DNA from: an uncultured SAR116 cluster alpha proteobacterium
GTDB lineage: Bacteria > Pseudomonadota > Alphaproteobacteria > Puniceispirillales > Puniceispirillaceae
Length of the DNA stretch: 40,112 nt
Direction of reading: 5' to 3'
NCBI GenBank assembly: GCA_902518965.1
Contig: CABYIQ010000015.1
Coordinates: 1 to 40,112, forward strand
Positions 8,430 to 16,388 of this stretch are shown one piece after another. A program made the translations under genes and the position numbers. Each line of letters starts with the position of its first letter. Position 1 is the first letter of the stretch. The notes below the pieces were generated by a model. That model was not told the DNA's origin and searched no databases. It saw only the letters and a program-made list of their open reading frames with translations.

Positions 8430-9206
8430 ATGACAGTTTCGATTGCGGTTACCAGTGGCAAAGGCGGCGTAGGTAAAACTAACTGCGCGGTGAATTTGTC
8501 CCTGAGCTTAACGAAAATGGGCAAGAAGGTTGTTCTGTTTGATACAGATTTTGGCATGGCGAACGCTCATATTCTTCTCGGCACCAACCCAAAACGTACA
8601 GCAGCAGATTTTCTGCGGGGCACAGCTGGTCTGGAGAGTATTTTATCTGATGGACCATCTGACTTACGGTTTATCGCCGGAGGCAGCGGTCTTCTGGAAT
8701 TGCTAAATCTGGATAATCATGCACGGTATCAGATGCTGCAATCTCTGTCTGATCTGGAAAATGAAATTGACTATCTTGTAGTCGATACGCCTGCAGGCGC
8801 ATCTGAAAGCGCTTTGTTTTTTGCTAGTGCGGTGGCTGTTCCGCTGGTAGTTCTTGTTGCAGAACCAACAAGTTTTTTGGATGCCTATGCATTCATCAAG
8901 GCCGCTCATATTGAAAAAAATATACAAAATTTCAGCGTTGTGGTTAATATGGCAGATGGTTCCGCTGCAGCAAAAGCTAATTTTGACAAATTTTTTGAGA
9001 TCTGCAGACGCTTTCTGGATGTAAATTTGCATTACGCAGGTATGATACCTATGTCGCATGCAATCCGCAGGTCTATCGTAAAACGGGCGCCGATCGCGAC
9101 TGGCCAGCCTTCTAGTCCAGAAGCTAAGGCGTTTATAGCATTGGCAAAAAAAATGGTAAATGCACCATTAAACACACATGATGGCATCAGGTTTTTTTCA
9201 CCGTGA
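8430..9206 (+). CDS. flhG: FlhG (MinD/YlxH-family ATPase), flagellar number regulator
   Basis: 258 residues. A deviant Walker A, SGKGGVGKT (residues 9-17), with the signature lysine of the MinD family is followed by FDTDFGMANAHILLG and DYLVVDTPAGAS, the two switch-type motifs. The C-terminal part resembles FlhG (MIPMSHAIRRSIVKRAP). FlhG limits flagellar number and usually stimulates FlhF GTPase through an N-terminal DQAxxLR helix. Here the first beta strand starts at residue 3, and an in-frame TAA lies two codons upstream of the ATG, so that helix cannot be present. It is 33 bases after flhF. Confidence 0.88.
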   Translation: MTVSIAVTSGKGGVGKTNCAVNLSLSLTKMGKKVVLFDTDFGMANAHILLGTNPKRTAADFLRGTAGLESILSDGPSDLRFIAGGSGLLELLNLDNHARYQMLQSLSDLENEIDYLVVDTPAGASESALFFASAVAVPLVVLVAEPTSFLDAYAFIKAAHIEKNIQNFSVVVNMADGSAAAKANFDKFFEICRRFLDVNLHYAGMIPMSHAIRRSIVKRAPIATGQPSSPEAKAFIALAKKMVNAPLNTHDGIRFFSP

Positions 9207-9224
9207 TCTAGAGGCAGAAAGCTA

Positions 9225-9938
9225 ATGAAACATTCCTATGCAGAGCAGCACCCTGATGTAGATGAGCTTATCAACTCACATTCGGAACTGGTTCGGAAAA
9301 TTGCGTGGCAAATTCATGGCCGGGCTCGCCACATTACCGAGATAGAAGATATCATTCAAATCGGCTACACTGGCCTGATTGTTGCCGCACAGAATTATAC
9401 ACCTTTAGACGGGGCCAGCTTTGCCTCTTATGCCAGCATTCGAATAAGAGGAGCAATTGTTGATTATCTGCGCAAGAGTTCGAATCTCTGCCGAACGACC
9501 ATTCAGATAAAAAAACAATATAACGCAGCCATTCAAAAGCTTGAGCGTCAGCTCTTACGCCAACCAAACCGGCTTGAGATCGCTAATGAAATGGAAATGA
9601 GCGAGGAGCGACTGACAGAATGGGAGGCTGCATTTCAGGCCAACACGCCACAATCGATTGATTCTGTATATGATCAGTTCTCGATTTGGTTTGCCTCATC
9701 AGATAATAACCCAGAACAAGAGGTTAATGAAGTCGAACTTCAAAAATTGCTAAAAAACGCCTTAACCGAACTGCCAGAGCGCGAAGCCCTCGTCATCCAG
9801 CTATATTATGTTGAAGAGCTAAATGTCTTTGAAATTGCGGAAGTTTTGGAAGTGTCTACCGGCCGTGTATCACAGATTAAAAAATCAGCTATTGCTCAAC
9901 TGCGCCAATTTATCGAGAAAGCTAATCGGGTGGATTAA
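9225..9938 (+). CDS. fliA: Flagellar sigma factor FliA (sigma-28)
   Basis: 237 residues with the region 2 block EDIIQIGYTGLIVAAQNY and FASYASIRIRGAIVDYLR, a region 3 helix, and a region 4 helix-turn-helix (ALTELPEREALVIQLYYVEE then VFEIAEVLEVSTGRVSQIKK). FliA directs transcription of late flagellar genes such as flagellin and is held back by FlgM (gene at 1404). It follows flhG by 18 bases, the common flhA-flhF-flhG-fliA order, and shares the sigma-54 promoter upstream of flhA. GAGG precedes the ATG. Confidence 0.92.
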   Translation: MKHSYAEQHPDVDELINSHSELVRKIAWQIHGRARHITEIEDIIQIGYTGLIVAAQNYTPLDGASFASYASIRIRGAIVDYLRKSSNLCRTTIQIKKQYNAAIQKLERQLLRQPNRLEIANEMEMSEERLTEWEAAFQANTPQSIDSVYDQFSIWFASSDNNPEQEVNEVELQKLLKNALTELPEREALVIQLYYVEELNVFEIAEVLEVSTGRVSQIKKSAIAQLRQFIEKANRVD

Positions 9939-9944
9939 ACCATC

Positions 9945-10355
9945 ATGCAAGATCAGTGGGAAAGAACCGATCTTATCCAGATGTCTGTGCAGACAGCTGA
10001 TCTGCGGTTTGAGCCTATTCAGGAAACACCTCTTCTTTTCTTATCCTGCGGTTTAGTGAATATTGCAAGAGGTAGCTGCCAGCTCACTATCTGTGCTGCG
10101 GAGTCTAATCAGCCCATACAAGTTGGCGCCTTGCTAATAAATGCAGACAGACCGGTAATGACAGGCACAATTCAGGTCATTGAGCAACAGTTTGAACGGA
10201 TGGTTCAGACCTTGTCTGTTGCTCCTGTACGCCCCGTGACTCTTGCCGTTCAACTGAGCCAGCATCTACCAGTCTCCCTTGAGGGATTTTTGTTCATAGA
10301 TGAGGATCAGACAGTAGAAATTTTAAGTCTTCAGGTTAATATGCCGTTGAGGTGA
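9945..10355 (+). CDS. Conserved-looking protein of unknown function in the fliA operon
   Basis: 136 residues, starting seven bases after the fliA stop, so almost certainly in the same transcript. There is no signal peptide or membrane helix. The sequence alternates short hydrophobic strands and reads like a small all-beta cytoplasmic protein (for example LLFLSCGLVNIARG, PVTLAVQLSQ and the C-terminal FLFIDEDQTVEIL). I do not recognise a family. In other bacteria this slot often holds motility or chemotaxis genes, but nothing here supports those. Confidence 0.6.
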   Translation: MQDQWERTDLIQMSVQTADLRFEPIQETPLLFLSCGLVNIARGSCQLTICAAESNQPIQVGALLINADRPVMTGTIQVIEQQFERMVQTLSVAPVRPVTLAVQLSQHLPVSLEGFLFIDEDQTVEILSLQVNMPLR

Positions 10356-10364
10356 CTTTAACAA

Positions 10365-11153
10365 TTAACGATTGGTAAACCGTTTAGTCATATCTGTTTC
10401 TGCCTGCAGCATCCGAGAAGAGCCGCTAAACGCCTGTTGAGCTTGAATCAATACAGACAGCTCGTTCGTCATATTTAGATTCGCCATTTCCAATGTGCCG
10501 GACATGATTTTTCCATAGACACCTTGAAATGCACCTTCGATTTGAGCTGGACCGGACGCCTGGTTAGCTTTAAAGAAATTACCTCCGACCGGTGTTAACT
10601 CATTCACATCGGAAAATAAGGCCAACCCTATACGGCCAACTTCTACAATATCTGTGCGCCCCATCTGCGCACGTACATTGCCAAATTCGTCAATTGTAAC
10701 GTCTTCAAGCCTTAATTCACGCCCGCCAGCAATGCGTGTGAACGGCACTTGCATAAATTGGCCTTGTTCCGATAGGACGCGCTGTCCGTCTGTTGTGACA
10801 ATGAAGCCATCCTTATCAAGTGAAAATGACCCATCACGCGTATAGCTCTGCGCATCCTCTGCCGTGTTGTTTGGAGCCCTAACGACAAACATCCCCTGCC
10901 CTTCGATTGCAACATCAAGTGTCTGTCCTGTCTGCATCAACGGGCCTTGCGTCTGACTGGGACGCACATGCTCCACACGTGACCCCTGCCCAATTTTTCC
11001 TGGATTTAAAAGCGTAGTTTTCTGGGCATAGATGTCCTGGAATGTTGCAGATGACTTCTTGAAGCCTGTAGTACGCGCATTAGCAATATTATTGGACACA
11101 ACGCCGATATGCTTCAATGAGGCGTCCAAACCTGAGCGTATAACTGAAATCAT
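10365..11153 (-). CDS. flgF: Flagellar rod/hook protein of the FlgF/FlgG/FlgE family
   Basis: 262 residues. The N-terminus has the rod signature SNNIANARTTGFKKS (about 20-34), the middle has the core motif DVAIEGQGMFVV and a DGSFSLDKDGFIVT block, and the C-terminal helix has LEMANLNMTNELSVLIQAQQ. The family covers the proximal rod FlgF, distal rod FlgG and hook FlgE. The length and single-gene setting suit FlgF or a FlgG paralogue; the symbol is a best guess. It is leftward, convergent with the fliA operon (10-base gap), and has its own sigma-54 promoter match. Confidence 0.82.
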   Translation of the reverse strand: MISVIRSGLDASLKHIGVVSNNIANARTTGFKKSSATFQDIYAQKTTLLNPGKIGQGSRVEHVRPSQTQGPLMQTGQTLDVAIEGQGMFVVRAPNNTAEDAQSYTRDGSFSLDKDGFIVTTDGQRVLSEQGQFMQVPFTRIAGGRELRLEDVTIDEFGNVRAQMGRTDIVEVGRIGLALFSDVNELTPVGGNFFKANQASGPAQIEGAFQGVYGKIMSGTLEMANLNMTNELSVLIQAQQAFSGSSRMLQAETDMTKRFTNR

Positions 11154-11186
11154 TTCCTACATCTCCAAAAATTGTCAGTGGAACCC

Positions 11187-11201
11187 GCAAATATCATGCC
11201 A
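11187..11201 (-). promoter_or_regulatory. Sigma-54 promoter upstream of the flgF-like gene
   Basis: The minus strand reads TGGCATGATATTTGC: TGGCA at -24 and TTGC at -12, with GG and GC 10 bases apart. Transcription would start near 11175, about 22 bases before the ATG at 11153. Agreement with the two promoters near 4.8 kb supports a sigma-54-controlled middle class of flagellar genes. Confidence 0.65.
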
Positions 11202-11316
11202 AAGCAAAGCTTCACTTCTGGGCGCGTGTCTTCTTGCAAGAAAAATTTACCTTGTTTAGACATGGATAATTGAGCATTATGTTAAACTGTGGTGAAAATC
11301 AAAGGAGGTTCTCATT

Positions 11317-11703
11317 ATGTCAAGCAGCACATCACGTTCTCTTGTGCCCATGGCAAATCGTGAGCTGAGCGTTAAGCCTGCCAGCCATGTGACAACCACA
11401 TCCTCATTAAATGAGAATAATCACCAATTCACGTCACGAGAGGATGTGAAAAAATATCTGCCTGATATTCTAGGGAAGGTGCTAGCGCAGATTTGGATTG
11501 ACCCAGATTTTCGCCGGGATTTTTCGAGTAACCCGGCAAAGACATTGGCAAAAAATGGAGTAATTCTGCCAGAAAATACAGAAATCGAATTCCAACGCGA
11601 AGATTCACAGCGCCCGCGCATAGTTGTCTTTGAGCGTCGCCCCGGTTCAAAATTCAAGCTAAGAATTTTCTATCTGCAGCTGGTGATGATGGCGGGCCGC
11701 TAA
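11317..11703 (+). CDS. NHLP-leader-like (nitrile hydratase alpha-like) small protein
   Basis: 128 residues. Residues about 50-105 closely follow the pattern of NHLP-type leader peptides, which derive from the nitrile hydratase alpha subunit: LAQIWIDPDFRRDF, NPAKTLAKNGVILPENTEI and a final VVF strand. Such domains lead many RiPP precursors to their modifying enzymes. Here the C-terminal tail (GSKFKLRIFYLQLVMMAGR) is basic and hydrophobic, has no Cys and little Ser or Thr, and no YcaO, radical SAM or lanthionine enzyme is nearby, so a classic peptide product is doubtful. A strong AGGAGG lies eight bases before the ATG. The stop overlaps the next gene's start (TAATG). Confidence 0.6.
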   Translation: MSSSTSRSLVPMANRELSVKPASHVTTTSSLNENNHQFTSREDVKKYLPDILGKVLAQIWIDPDFRRDFSSNPAKTLAKNGVILPENTEIEFQREDSQRPRIVVFERRPGSKFKLRIFYLQLVMMAGR

Positions 11704-12416
11704 TGGCTCGACTTTCGGCCTTTAGTGCAGTCAATTATTCTGCACTGCTCGGCCTGCTTACGATATTTTTTCTTTCTGGGTTCGGACATCCAGCAGCCAT
11801 AGCGCAAACTGTTAACGAATCGGCTGAAACGAATACAATACGAATTGATGAATTTTCACGTGGTGTTCAGGCTGTAAAAGATAAGAATTTCCAACTAGCT
11901 GTGAATTTATTTGAAACCGCCGCTCATCGCTCAGAATATGAGGCACAGTATAACTTGGCCTATCTGTTGCGGCATGGAAAGGGCAGACCGCAGAATTATG
12001 CAGATGCTTTATATTGGGTATTACTTGCGCAACTTGGTGGCATTGAGCCGGCTGAGGAGCTGGCTGAGGAAATAGAAGACAGGCTGACAGAAAAGCAACT
12101 TGAACCTATTCTAGCAAAAGTTGAAGACCATCTGGAACGCCGGGTTGAAACAGGTGAATTCGAAGCCATTCCTCAGCTAGCCTACTACCATCACGCCCTT
12201 CAGCCAGAGGCAGATTATGAGCAAGCGTATTTGTGGTATGCCATCGCAGTTGCCTTAAACCTTCCAGAAATGACGGAAAGGCGTGATGAAATGGAAGATG
12301 AAATTGAGCCGGAGCAAATAGCTGTATTGCAAAAAAAAACGACAGATATTTTCAACCGGCTGTTGGCAGGTGGGCCAATCCACCAGAGCAAAACCGAGGC
12401 TGAAAATGAAAATTGA
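11703..12416 (+). CDS. Exported Sel1-repeat (SLR) protein
   Basis: 237 residues. A signal peptide ends near AAIAQ (about residue 35). Sel1-type helical repeats follow, the clearest at about 74-110 (YEAQYNLAYLLRHGKG, then ADALYWVLLAQLGG) and at about 155-190 (AIPQLAYYHHAL, EQAYLWYAIAVALN). The C-terminus is acidic and polar. Sel1 proteins act as periplasmic adaptors between proteins or with peptidoglycan. It is coupled by one base to the NHLP-like gene and overlaps the next small gene, so the three form one unit; the shared role is unknown. Confidence 0.7.
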   Translation: MARLSAFSAVNYSALLGLLTIFFLSGFGHPAAIAQTVNESAETNTIRIDEFSRGVQAVKDKNFQLAVNLFETAAHRSEYEAQYNLAYLLRHGKGRPQNYADALYWVLLAQLGGIEPAEELAEEIEDRLTEKQLEPILAKVEDHLERRVETGEFEAIPQLAYYHHALQPEADYEQAYLWYAIAVALNLPEMTERRDEMEDEIEPEQIAVLQKKTTDIFNRLLAGGPIHQSKTEAENEN

Positions 12417-12600
12417 AGTACATTGGTTGATTGATGGGATCATGTCTGTAGAGGCTGAAACCGCTGAACAGGCTGAAAAGCTAGTGGCAGAACAACTGAC
12501 CCAGCTAGTCAAAAAAACACCTGAGCTCAAAAATAAATTTGGGGCAAATGCCATCCAGGGCCAGGCACTAAACAAGTCTGAGAGCGCGGCAGACTCCTGA
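12406..12600 (+). CDS. Small protein of unknown function (64 aa)
   Basis: The start is set at the ATG 12406 (MKIEVHWLIDG), which has GAGG eight bases before it; a longer frame from 12370 is only read-through of the upstream gene's region. The protein has a beta strand, a turn and a long amphipathic Ala/Glu helix (VEAETAEQAEKLVAEQL), then a polar tail. It overlaps the last 11 bases of the Sel1 gene. No known family is recognised. Confidence 0.55.
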   Translation: MKIEVHWLIDGIMSVEAETAEQAEKLVAEQLTQLVKKTPELKNKFGANAIQGQALNKSESAADS

Positions 12601-12648
12601 TGAGTCCATTAATTATATCCAGTCGCTGGGATACGTTGAATCAAGCTG

Positions 12649-12825
12649 TTAATTAAATCCACCTAATAGCTCTGCAATCGTGCGCTCAAGTTCTTCATTA
12701 TCGCGCTCAATGTCGGCAATTTCCTGACGTAATTCCTCAATACGCTCTTTACGCTTTTCCATCACATCACGAATTTCGTCAATAACAGTCTGTAAGCGCG
12801 AACTGAGATCAGTTTCTTCAGACAT
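12649..12825 (-). CDS. 58-residue coiled-coil protein
   Basis: A short leftward gene coding for 58 residues that begin MSEETDLSSRLQTVIDEIRD and end ELERTIAELLGGFN. From about residue 10 to 52 it is one continuous charged heptad helix, rich in Glu, Arg, Lys and Ile, so a dimeric coiled coil is likely. Support for a real gene: AGGAG seven bases before the ATG, and a near-consensus promoter 45 bases upstream. It is convergent with the three-gene unit to its left. Function unknown; it could be a small scaffold or regulator. Confidence 0.7.
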   Translation of the reverse strand: MSEETDLSSRLQTVIDEIRDVMEKRKERIEELRQEIADIERDNEELERTIAELLGGFN

Positions 12826-12869
12826 GAATGGCTCCTTTTTGACGATGCAAGACCAGTCAGCAGCTCGGC

Positions 12870-12897
12870 ATTATACATCATGGACAGTTTTTGTTAA
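12870..12897 (-). promoter_or_regulatory. Housekeeping (sigma-70-type) promoter of the coiled-coil gene
   Basis: On the minus strand TTAACA (-35, one mismatch) and TATAAT (-10, perfect) are separated by 16 bases. Transcription would begin near 12863, about 38 bases before the ATG at 12825. Confidence 0.65.
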
Positions 12898-13511
12898 TAT
12901 AATATTGGCGTCAAACGAGCCGTTAACAACCATTTGTAAGTATAACAATCACAGGGTTTACATGATGCTTTACTCCTAGTTCCATGCAAAATTTGGGCCA
13001 TTTTAGGAAAATGAAGTTTAATAAGGTAATCTTTCTTGTTTGTTTTGCATGTTTTTATCAATGTCAACTGGTGGATATTTAGCTGAACTAGCGGCTGTAG
13101 AGAAACAGATTATTCATTGTGAAGTGTGCTTTAAATTTAACCATGATGGTGCAGTTGGGCCCTTGGTCCATTACGATTGGTTTCTCCGAAAAAATACACC
13201 TTCGGTTACAGCAATCCCCTTAATTTGACTGGACAAAGGATTGTGACATGATTGACAAAAGGGTTTCTGATTACGATTAAAGAATTACCCGTTTCGGATT
13301 AACCAGAAGGGGCAATGTAGCCGGACTGTAAAGCAGATCAGCAATTGTATGGTCCGATATTGATGCGTTTCATGAGGACAGATGTTGTAAATTCCAAGAT
13401 TGAAGTAACTGAATGGATCAAAACTTGCTAGATAAAGTCGTATCGTAAATCAAAATCTAAAACAAAGAGCTAGAAGAACTATTAAAATATAAATGCTGAC
13501 GAGCATGGATA
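12898..13511 (+). other. AT-rich gap without a convincing gene
   Basis: About 610 bases of noticeably lower GC than the neighbours. A 62-codon frame at 13040-13228 has no ribosome site, unusual composition and no recognisable domain, so I do not call it. A TTGACA at 13252 followed after 17 bases by GATTAA is a weak promoter candidate toward the gene at 13512. No clear repeat or RNA fold was seen by eye; a small RNA cannot be excluded. Confidence 0.4.
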
Positions 13512-14276
13512 ATGGAAAACGACCAGATTAAAAGTCAGATAGAAAACGCCAAACGGGCTTTTGTTGCCAGTAAAGAGCGGGACCGCGAAGCCAGCTCAGA
13601 TGAGCTGGACATGGATGACGCACAACTTCAAGAAAATATCATGAAACGTTTGCGCGGCCTCATGGATGAAGCGGCGCAATCCACAACAGGACCGGCTTCA
13701 GGTCCAATTATTCCTGGCCATTCCTCTGCAGAGAGTCGGGCCCGGCCCTTCTGGGCGCAGAACAGAATTGATATACCTCCATCTGAAAAATTCGGAAAGC
13801 GACAGAAAATGCAAGAACAAAATAGCCCCAGCAACACGAATCCGCCAGGCGCAACCGAACATCCAAGCCCAACAGAGCCTCAGCCGGGATCCGATCCATT
13901 AGTAGCCATCCGCCAGGAGGTGTTTAACAAGCTTGGTGATAGCGTAGGGCAGTCAGAGGAAATACAGGGGCTGTCCGACCGCCTGCAACAGCTCGAGAGC
14001 CGAACCGAAAAGCAACAGCAGGATCTGACAGCTTTGCTAAAGCTTGTGCGCCAGCTGGCAAACAAACAGGCCGAACTGGAGAAGGAACAATCTCAGCCAC
14101 GCCGACAGCGAAGCCTCTTTGTGCCACTGATATTTTTACTTTTGGTTATGCTGATAGCCAGTGCTGGCTGGCTCTATTGGCTTAACCCTGACTTAGTTAT
14201 AACTTTATCAACAACATTATTGAACAATGGTTTTGATTTTATGCTTGACCTGATTGCCCAATTTGGCCTGCTTTGA
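13512..14276 (+). CDS. Membrane-anchored coiled-coil protein of unknown function
   Basis: 254 residues. The N-terminal half is polar with a Pro/Ser/Gln-rich disordered part (about 65-135). A coiled coil spans about 140-195 (EIQGLSDRLQQLESRTEKQQ and on). Then a basic RRQR stretch precedes a strong transmembrane helix (about 199-220), and a second hydrophobic segment closes the protein. The likely topology is a large cytoplasmic N-part with the C-terminus in or across the membrane. It is 15 bases upstream of fliL, so a flagellar or membrane-scaffold role is plausible but unproven. Confidence 0.6.
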   Translation: MENDQIKSQIENAKRAFVASKERDREASSDELDMDDAQLQENIMKRLRGLMDEAAQSTTGPASGPIIPGHSSAESRARPFWAQNRIDIPPSEKFGKRQKMQEQNSPSNTNPPGATEHPSPTEPQPGSDPLVAIRQEVFNKLGDSVGQSEEIQGLSDRLQQLESRTEKQQQDLTALLKLVRQLANKQAELEKEQSQPRRQRSLFVPLIFLLLVMLIASAGWLYWLNPDLVITLSTTLLNNGFDFMLDLIAQFGLL

Positions 14277-14291
14277 AAGGCAGAAATATAA

Positions 14292-14948
14292 ATGGCTGAA
14301 GACGAAAACAAAGAAGAAATAGACCGTGAACAGAAGCTAGCAAAAAAACGGGTTGCACGTGCAAAATTGCGGTCCCGCCTGATCTTGGGTGGAATTTTCG
14401 GCAGCGTCACCTGCATAGTCTTGGGGCTGTTTGGTTATGGCATAATGTATCTCTCCATACCAGCTGAACCATCAGATGCTGAGCTGGAAGCCAGATTATT
14501 GGCAACCAGCCAATATAAAACAGAAGCAGTAGATGACGCAGATGAGTTTGACGAAATGAATGAAGGTGAATTTGCAGAAGATGGGGACGGCAATCTGCTC
14601 GCCTTTAACAAACCTGTGCACCGGTATTTTGCCTTCCCCGCTCCCTTCATTTCCAATCTGCATAACAGTCGTAAATTGCTAACCATTGAGCTGGCACTCT
14701 CTACTTTACAGCCCCCGCTATCAGCTGACAGTTTTGTTGAAGATTTGCGTAAATTTGAACCTATTTTGCGAGATCGAATTTTGAATTATCTGATTACAAA
14801 AGAACCAGATAATTTGAAAACACGACAGGACAGAGAACGACTTGCCGATGAAATCCGTGCAGAGATGAATGATGCGTTAGATATTGACGAAGATTCAGAA
14901 AATGAGGGCATTACAGATGTTCATATTCTGAAGATGGTAGTAGCCTAA
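14292..14948 (+). CDS. fliL: Flagellar stator-associated protein FliL
   Basis: 218 residues: basic cytoplasmic N-terminus, one transmembrane helix (about 33-55), an acidic linker (about 60-100), then a periplasmic domain with the FliL pattern (LLTIELALSTLQ, LRKFEPILRDRILNYLITKE, a RERLADEIRAEMND helix and the final VHILKMVVA strand). FliL is a stomatin-like ring around stator units and supports motor torque. The acidic linker is longer than in short FliL forms. A ribosome site AAAGGC precedes the start. It follows the coiled-coil gene at 13512, probably in one transcript. Confidence 0.8.
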   Translation: MAEDENKEEIDREQKLAKKRVARAKLRSRLILGGIFGSVTCIVLGLFGYGIMYLSIPAEPSDAELEARLLATSQYKTEAVDDADEFDEMNEGEFAEDGDGNLLAFNKPVHRYFAFPAPFISNLHNSRKLLTIELALSTLQPPLSADSFVEDLRKFEPILRDRILNYLITKEPDNLKTRQDRERLADEIRAEMNDALDIDEDSENEGITDVHILKMVVA

Positions 14949-14957
14949 CTTTGCAGC

Positions 14958-15380
14958 TTAATGGGTTTCCGCCAGAGCGTAAACTACAGATTTAAAAGCC
15001 TTCATCTCTTCATTTGATAATTCCCAAACTGCTTTGTCAAAGGGTATCTTTTTTTGAGCTTCAGACAGAGAAACAAGATTTTCTTTTGGAGGAAAAATCC
15101 ATTTCATTTCAAGCCGCTTCTGGCGAGTAACCCTGAATTCAACAGAAATACCAAGCGGGGCAAACAGAAGATTAACATGCTGCTGAAAGCGCCCGAAATT
15201 TTGTATGTCAATATGTTTTGGGAACACGATAGTACGCGTTACATTGCGCGGGGCTGACAATGGTTCAGGAACGAAGAAACCTTCACTAAAATCCAGTGTC
15301 AGCTGTCGGTTGGCTGTAGTTTCATCTTGCATGATTATCATTGTTAAAATCAGTTCATCAATCGCTATTGCTGGAATCAT
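14958..15380 (-). CDS. Hypothetical protein
   Basis: Up to 140 residues; the start may be at any of three Met codons (15380, 15341 or 15332), and none has a good ribosome site. The C-terminal two thirds look like a folded alpha/beta domain with alternating strands (TRTIVFPKHIDI, VEFRVTRQKRLEMKWIFPP) and a closing helix. No signal peptide, membrane helix or family is recognised. Convergent with fliL (9-base gap). Confidence 0.55.
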   Translation of the reverse strand: MIPAIAIDELILTMIIMQDETTANRQLTLDFSEGFFVPEPLSAPRNVTRTIVFPKHIDIQNFGRFQQHVNLLFAPLGISVEFRVTRQKRLEMKWIFPPKENLVSLSEAQKKIPFDKAVWELSNEEMKAFKSVVYALAETH

Positions 15381-15434
15381 TATACCAGATATAGGGGTTA
15401 GATCAAGAAACAGAACCCAAGATATAGACAGGGT

Positions 15435-16361
15435 TCAGGATAACTTGTCTGATTGCGCAGCGTATTTTGCCTTCAGCCTGGCCAGCAAAAGCTGTTCTTC
15501 TTCGGTGCTGAGATGAAGATGACGTGTCAGCCTGTCGATGCGCGCCTGCTCATCTGTTGAGATATGCCCGTCAGCCATGGCCTGTTCAATTTCATCCTCA
15601 AGTTCTGACTGCTTCATGGCCATCTGTTTAGAAAAGCCTGTTGCAACAATGCCTGTCAAAAGAGCTACAACACATACTCCCATCAATGCGGTCAGACCAG
15701 CGATAGCTCTTCCAACTGCCGTCATTGGCACAACATCGCCATAACCCACTGTTGTCAGGGTCACGAACGACCACCACATGGATTCCGGGATTGAGCCAAA
15801 ATTTTCTGGCTGGAGCTCATGTTCAAACACATAAATCAGCGTTGATGAAATCATCAGCGCCAAAAACAGCAAATAAATTGTGGCAATAAAGGACTGGCGT
15901 TCCCGCCGTACAGAAGAGATTAAATCTTCCAGTGCAGTTGTATAATGAGAGAATTTGAACAAGCGCGCCAGTCTGAGAATGCGCAGCCAGCGCAAATCAA
16001 TGGAACCAAAGAGTAAGGGCAGCAGGCTCGGCAGGATCGCAACAAGATCAATTATGCCTGTAGGGCTAAAAACATAAGACAGCCTCGCTTTAAGAGATGA
16101 TATTCCACGTTCATTTGCAGAAGCGGCAACGGACCATAGACGCAGACCATATTCAAGCGTAAATAAGGTAACTGACACAATTTCAATCCACCAAAATATG
16201 TCTTTATAGGCACGATGCAGGCTGTCAACCGTTTCCAGCGAGACGGCAAGAACATTTACAGAAACCAAAATAAAAAGACCAACATCAACTAACCGACTGG
16301 CCCGGTCCCCTTCTTCCGCTTTTTCAAGCAGTTGATACACTCTGTATCGCAAAGCTCTCAT
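15435..16361 (-). CDS. Voltage-gated-type potassium channel
   Basis: 308 residues with six membrane segments and a P-loop. The S4-like helix has regularly spaced arginines (RWLRILRLARLFKF, about 124-137). The selectivity filter is TVGYGD (204-209) within WWSFVTLTTVGYGDVVP. S6 follows at about 218-243. The C-terminal cytosolic tail has a helical ADGHISTDEQARI segment resembling small acidic two-helix modules seen in other bacterial Kv-like channels. It would conduct K+ across the inner membrane in response to voltage. No operon partner. Confidence 0.9.
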   Translation of the reverse strand: MRALRYRVYQLLEKAEEGDRASRLVDVGLFILVSVNVLAVSLETVDSLHRAYKDIFWWIEIVSVTLFTLEYGLRLWSVAASANERGISSLKARLSYVFSPTGIIDLVAILPSLLPLLFGSIDLRWLRILRLARLFKFSHYTTALEDLISSVRRERQSFIATIYLLFLALMISSTLIYVFEHELQPENFGSIPESMWWSFVTLTTVGYGDVVPMTAVGRAIAGLTALMGVCVVALLTGIVATGFSKQMAMKQSELEDEIEQAMADGHISTDEQARIDRLTRHLHLSTEEEQLLLARLKAKYAAQSDKLS

Positions 16362-16388
16362 AAACCTGACCCTATAGACCCTGCCCGC

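Noticed and set aside
12910-12930. TGGCGTCAAACGAGC with GG and GC 10 bases apart, like a sigma-54 promoter
   Set aside because: The -12 element is GAGC rather than TTGC and no gene follows closely.
13040-13228. 62-codon rightward frame in the AT-rich gap
   Set aside because: No ribosome site, no recognisable domain, unusual composition; likely chance.
13338-13372. TAAAG ... CCGATA resembling a sigma-28 promoter before the coiled-coil membrane gene
   Set aside because: Spacing is about 21 bases between the elements instead of about 16, so it does not fit.
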